64,000 bases of DNA, taken from NCBI RefSeq assembly GCF_016865255.1, contig NZ_CP033381.1:4092001-4156000 (forward strand), given 5' to 3'. This DNA is from Methylomonas sp. LW13. GTDB taxonomy: Bacteria > Pseudomonadota > Gammaproteobacteria > Methylococcales > Methylomonadaceae. The notes below the pieces were generated by a model, which was not told the origin of the DNA, did no database searches, and saw only the letters and a list, made by a program, of their open reading frames with translations. Position numbers and translations under genes: made by a program. Shown in pieces: positions 63,784 to 64,000 of this stretch. Numbering within the stretch: the first letter of the stretch is position 1; each line of letters begins with the position of its first letter.

Positions 63784-64000
63784 ATCGCTCATTTTCAGCT
63801 GTTTCTCTGCCTTTCCGATAGCTCCTTTGTTTTCCACGCATCAGCTATTGCTCATCATGCCGCAGGTCTAACCAGACGCGACGGCCAATTCCAAACAGGC
63901 ATCCGGAGACTGGCCGATAAATCCTGCAGCACGTTAACAGCCAAAGATTCCTAATCCACTATCACCGGCCCAATAAGGTCATTAGTGTCAAGGACGTAAA
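63784..64000. other. Window end without recognisable gene
   Basis: About 217 bp after the toxin stop in which I see no supported gene, RNA or clear terminator. Confidence 0.4.

Overview
The window looks like about 64 kb of a gammaproteobacterial chromosome, most likely a Methylococcales (Methylomonas-like) methanotroph. This is an inference from overall gene content, PEP-CTERM-type secreted proteins, the conserved dacA-dat-ybeD-lipB-lipA cluster and moderate-to-high GC; no marker gene such as pmoA or rRNA is present to prove it.

Region 1 (1-26.9 kb) is mostly housekeeping. It holds a minus-strand cluster (CP-type ATP-grasp, alpha-E, a dioxygenase-fold VOC protein, transglutaminase-like protein), a PfkB sugar kinase, a four-gene EmrAB/OMF-type efflux operon with a divergent LysR regulator and a textbook T-N11-A operator, a truncated haemoglobin with a [2Fe-2S] flavin reductase and a divergent Cys-rich regulator sharing a perfect inverted repeat, the dacA-dat-ybeD-lipB-lipA operon, a 1049-residue ATPase/SARP-type regulator, two paralogous PEP-CTERM-like secreted proteins, and a DUF4105 protein.

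Region 2 (27-48.3 kb) is the most interesting protein system. A minus-strand operon encodes two HDOD proteins, a GAF-GAF-HlyD fusion, a PqqD-M50 protease-HlyD fusion, a reduced 665-residue SecA-like ATPase and a periplasmic HlyD-type adaptor, followed by a possible 63-residue peptide gene. Divergent from it is a 3323-residue adhesin with an LEPR-XLL-like N terminus, DUF4347, LamG, beta-helix, NPCBM and cadherin/CSPG-like repeats and a C-terminal membrane segment; just downstream is a membrane diguanylate cyclase with an intact I-site. I read this as a dedicated export/surface-display system for the giant protein, under second-messenger-type control.

Region 3 (48.2-64 kb) is accessory DNA. It starts at a sharp junction that truncates hipA and continues with hipB, a TOTE-like primase-helicase, a Fic protein with a palindromic operator, a UPF0175 protein, two decayed transposases, a group II intron, an IS5-family element, a wHTH-HATPase-STAS-like protein with three direct operator repeats, and an integrase gene split by an IS66 element (exact 8-bp target duplication). 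It ends with a tRNA-Lys(UUU) 3' fragment acting as an attachment-site scar and a VapBC-like toxin-antitoxin pair.

The strongest undescribed nucleic-acid signal is a 47-bp structured repeat found twice: once inside the group II intron reverse transcriptase gene and once inside the IS66 transposase gene. Cutting out exactly 47 bp restores the reading frame and the family sequence in both. The two copies differ at 7 positions, including two compensatory base-pair changes in a terminal hairpin, so it is a tiny mobile hairpin element or possibly a translationally bypassed sequence.
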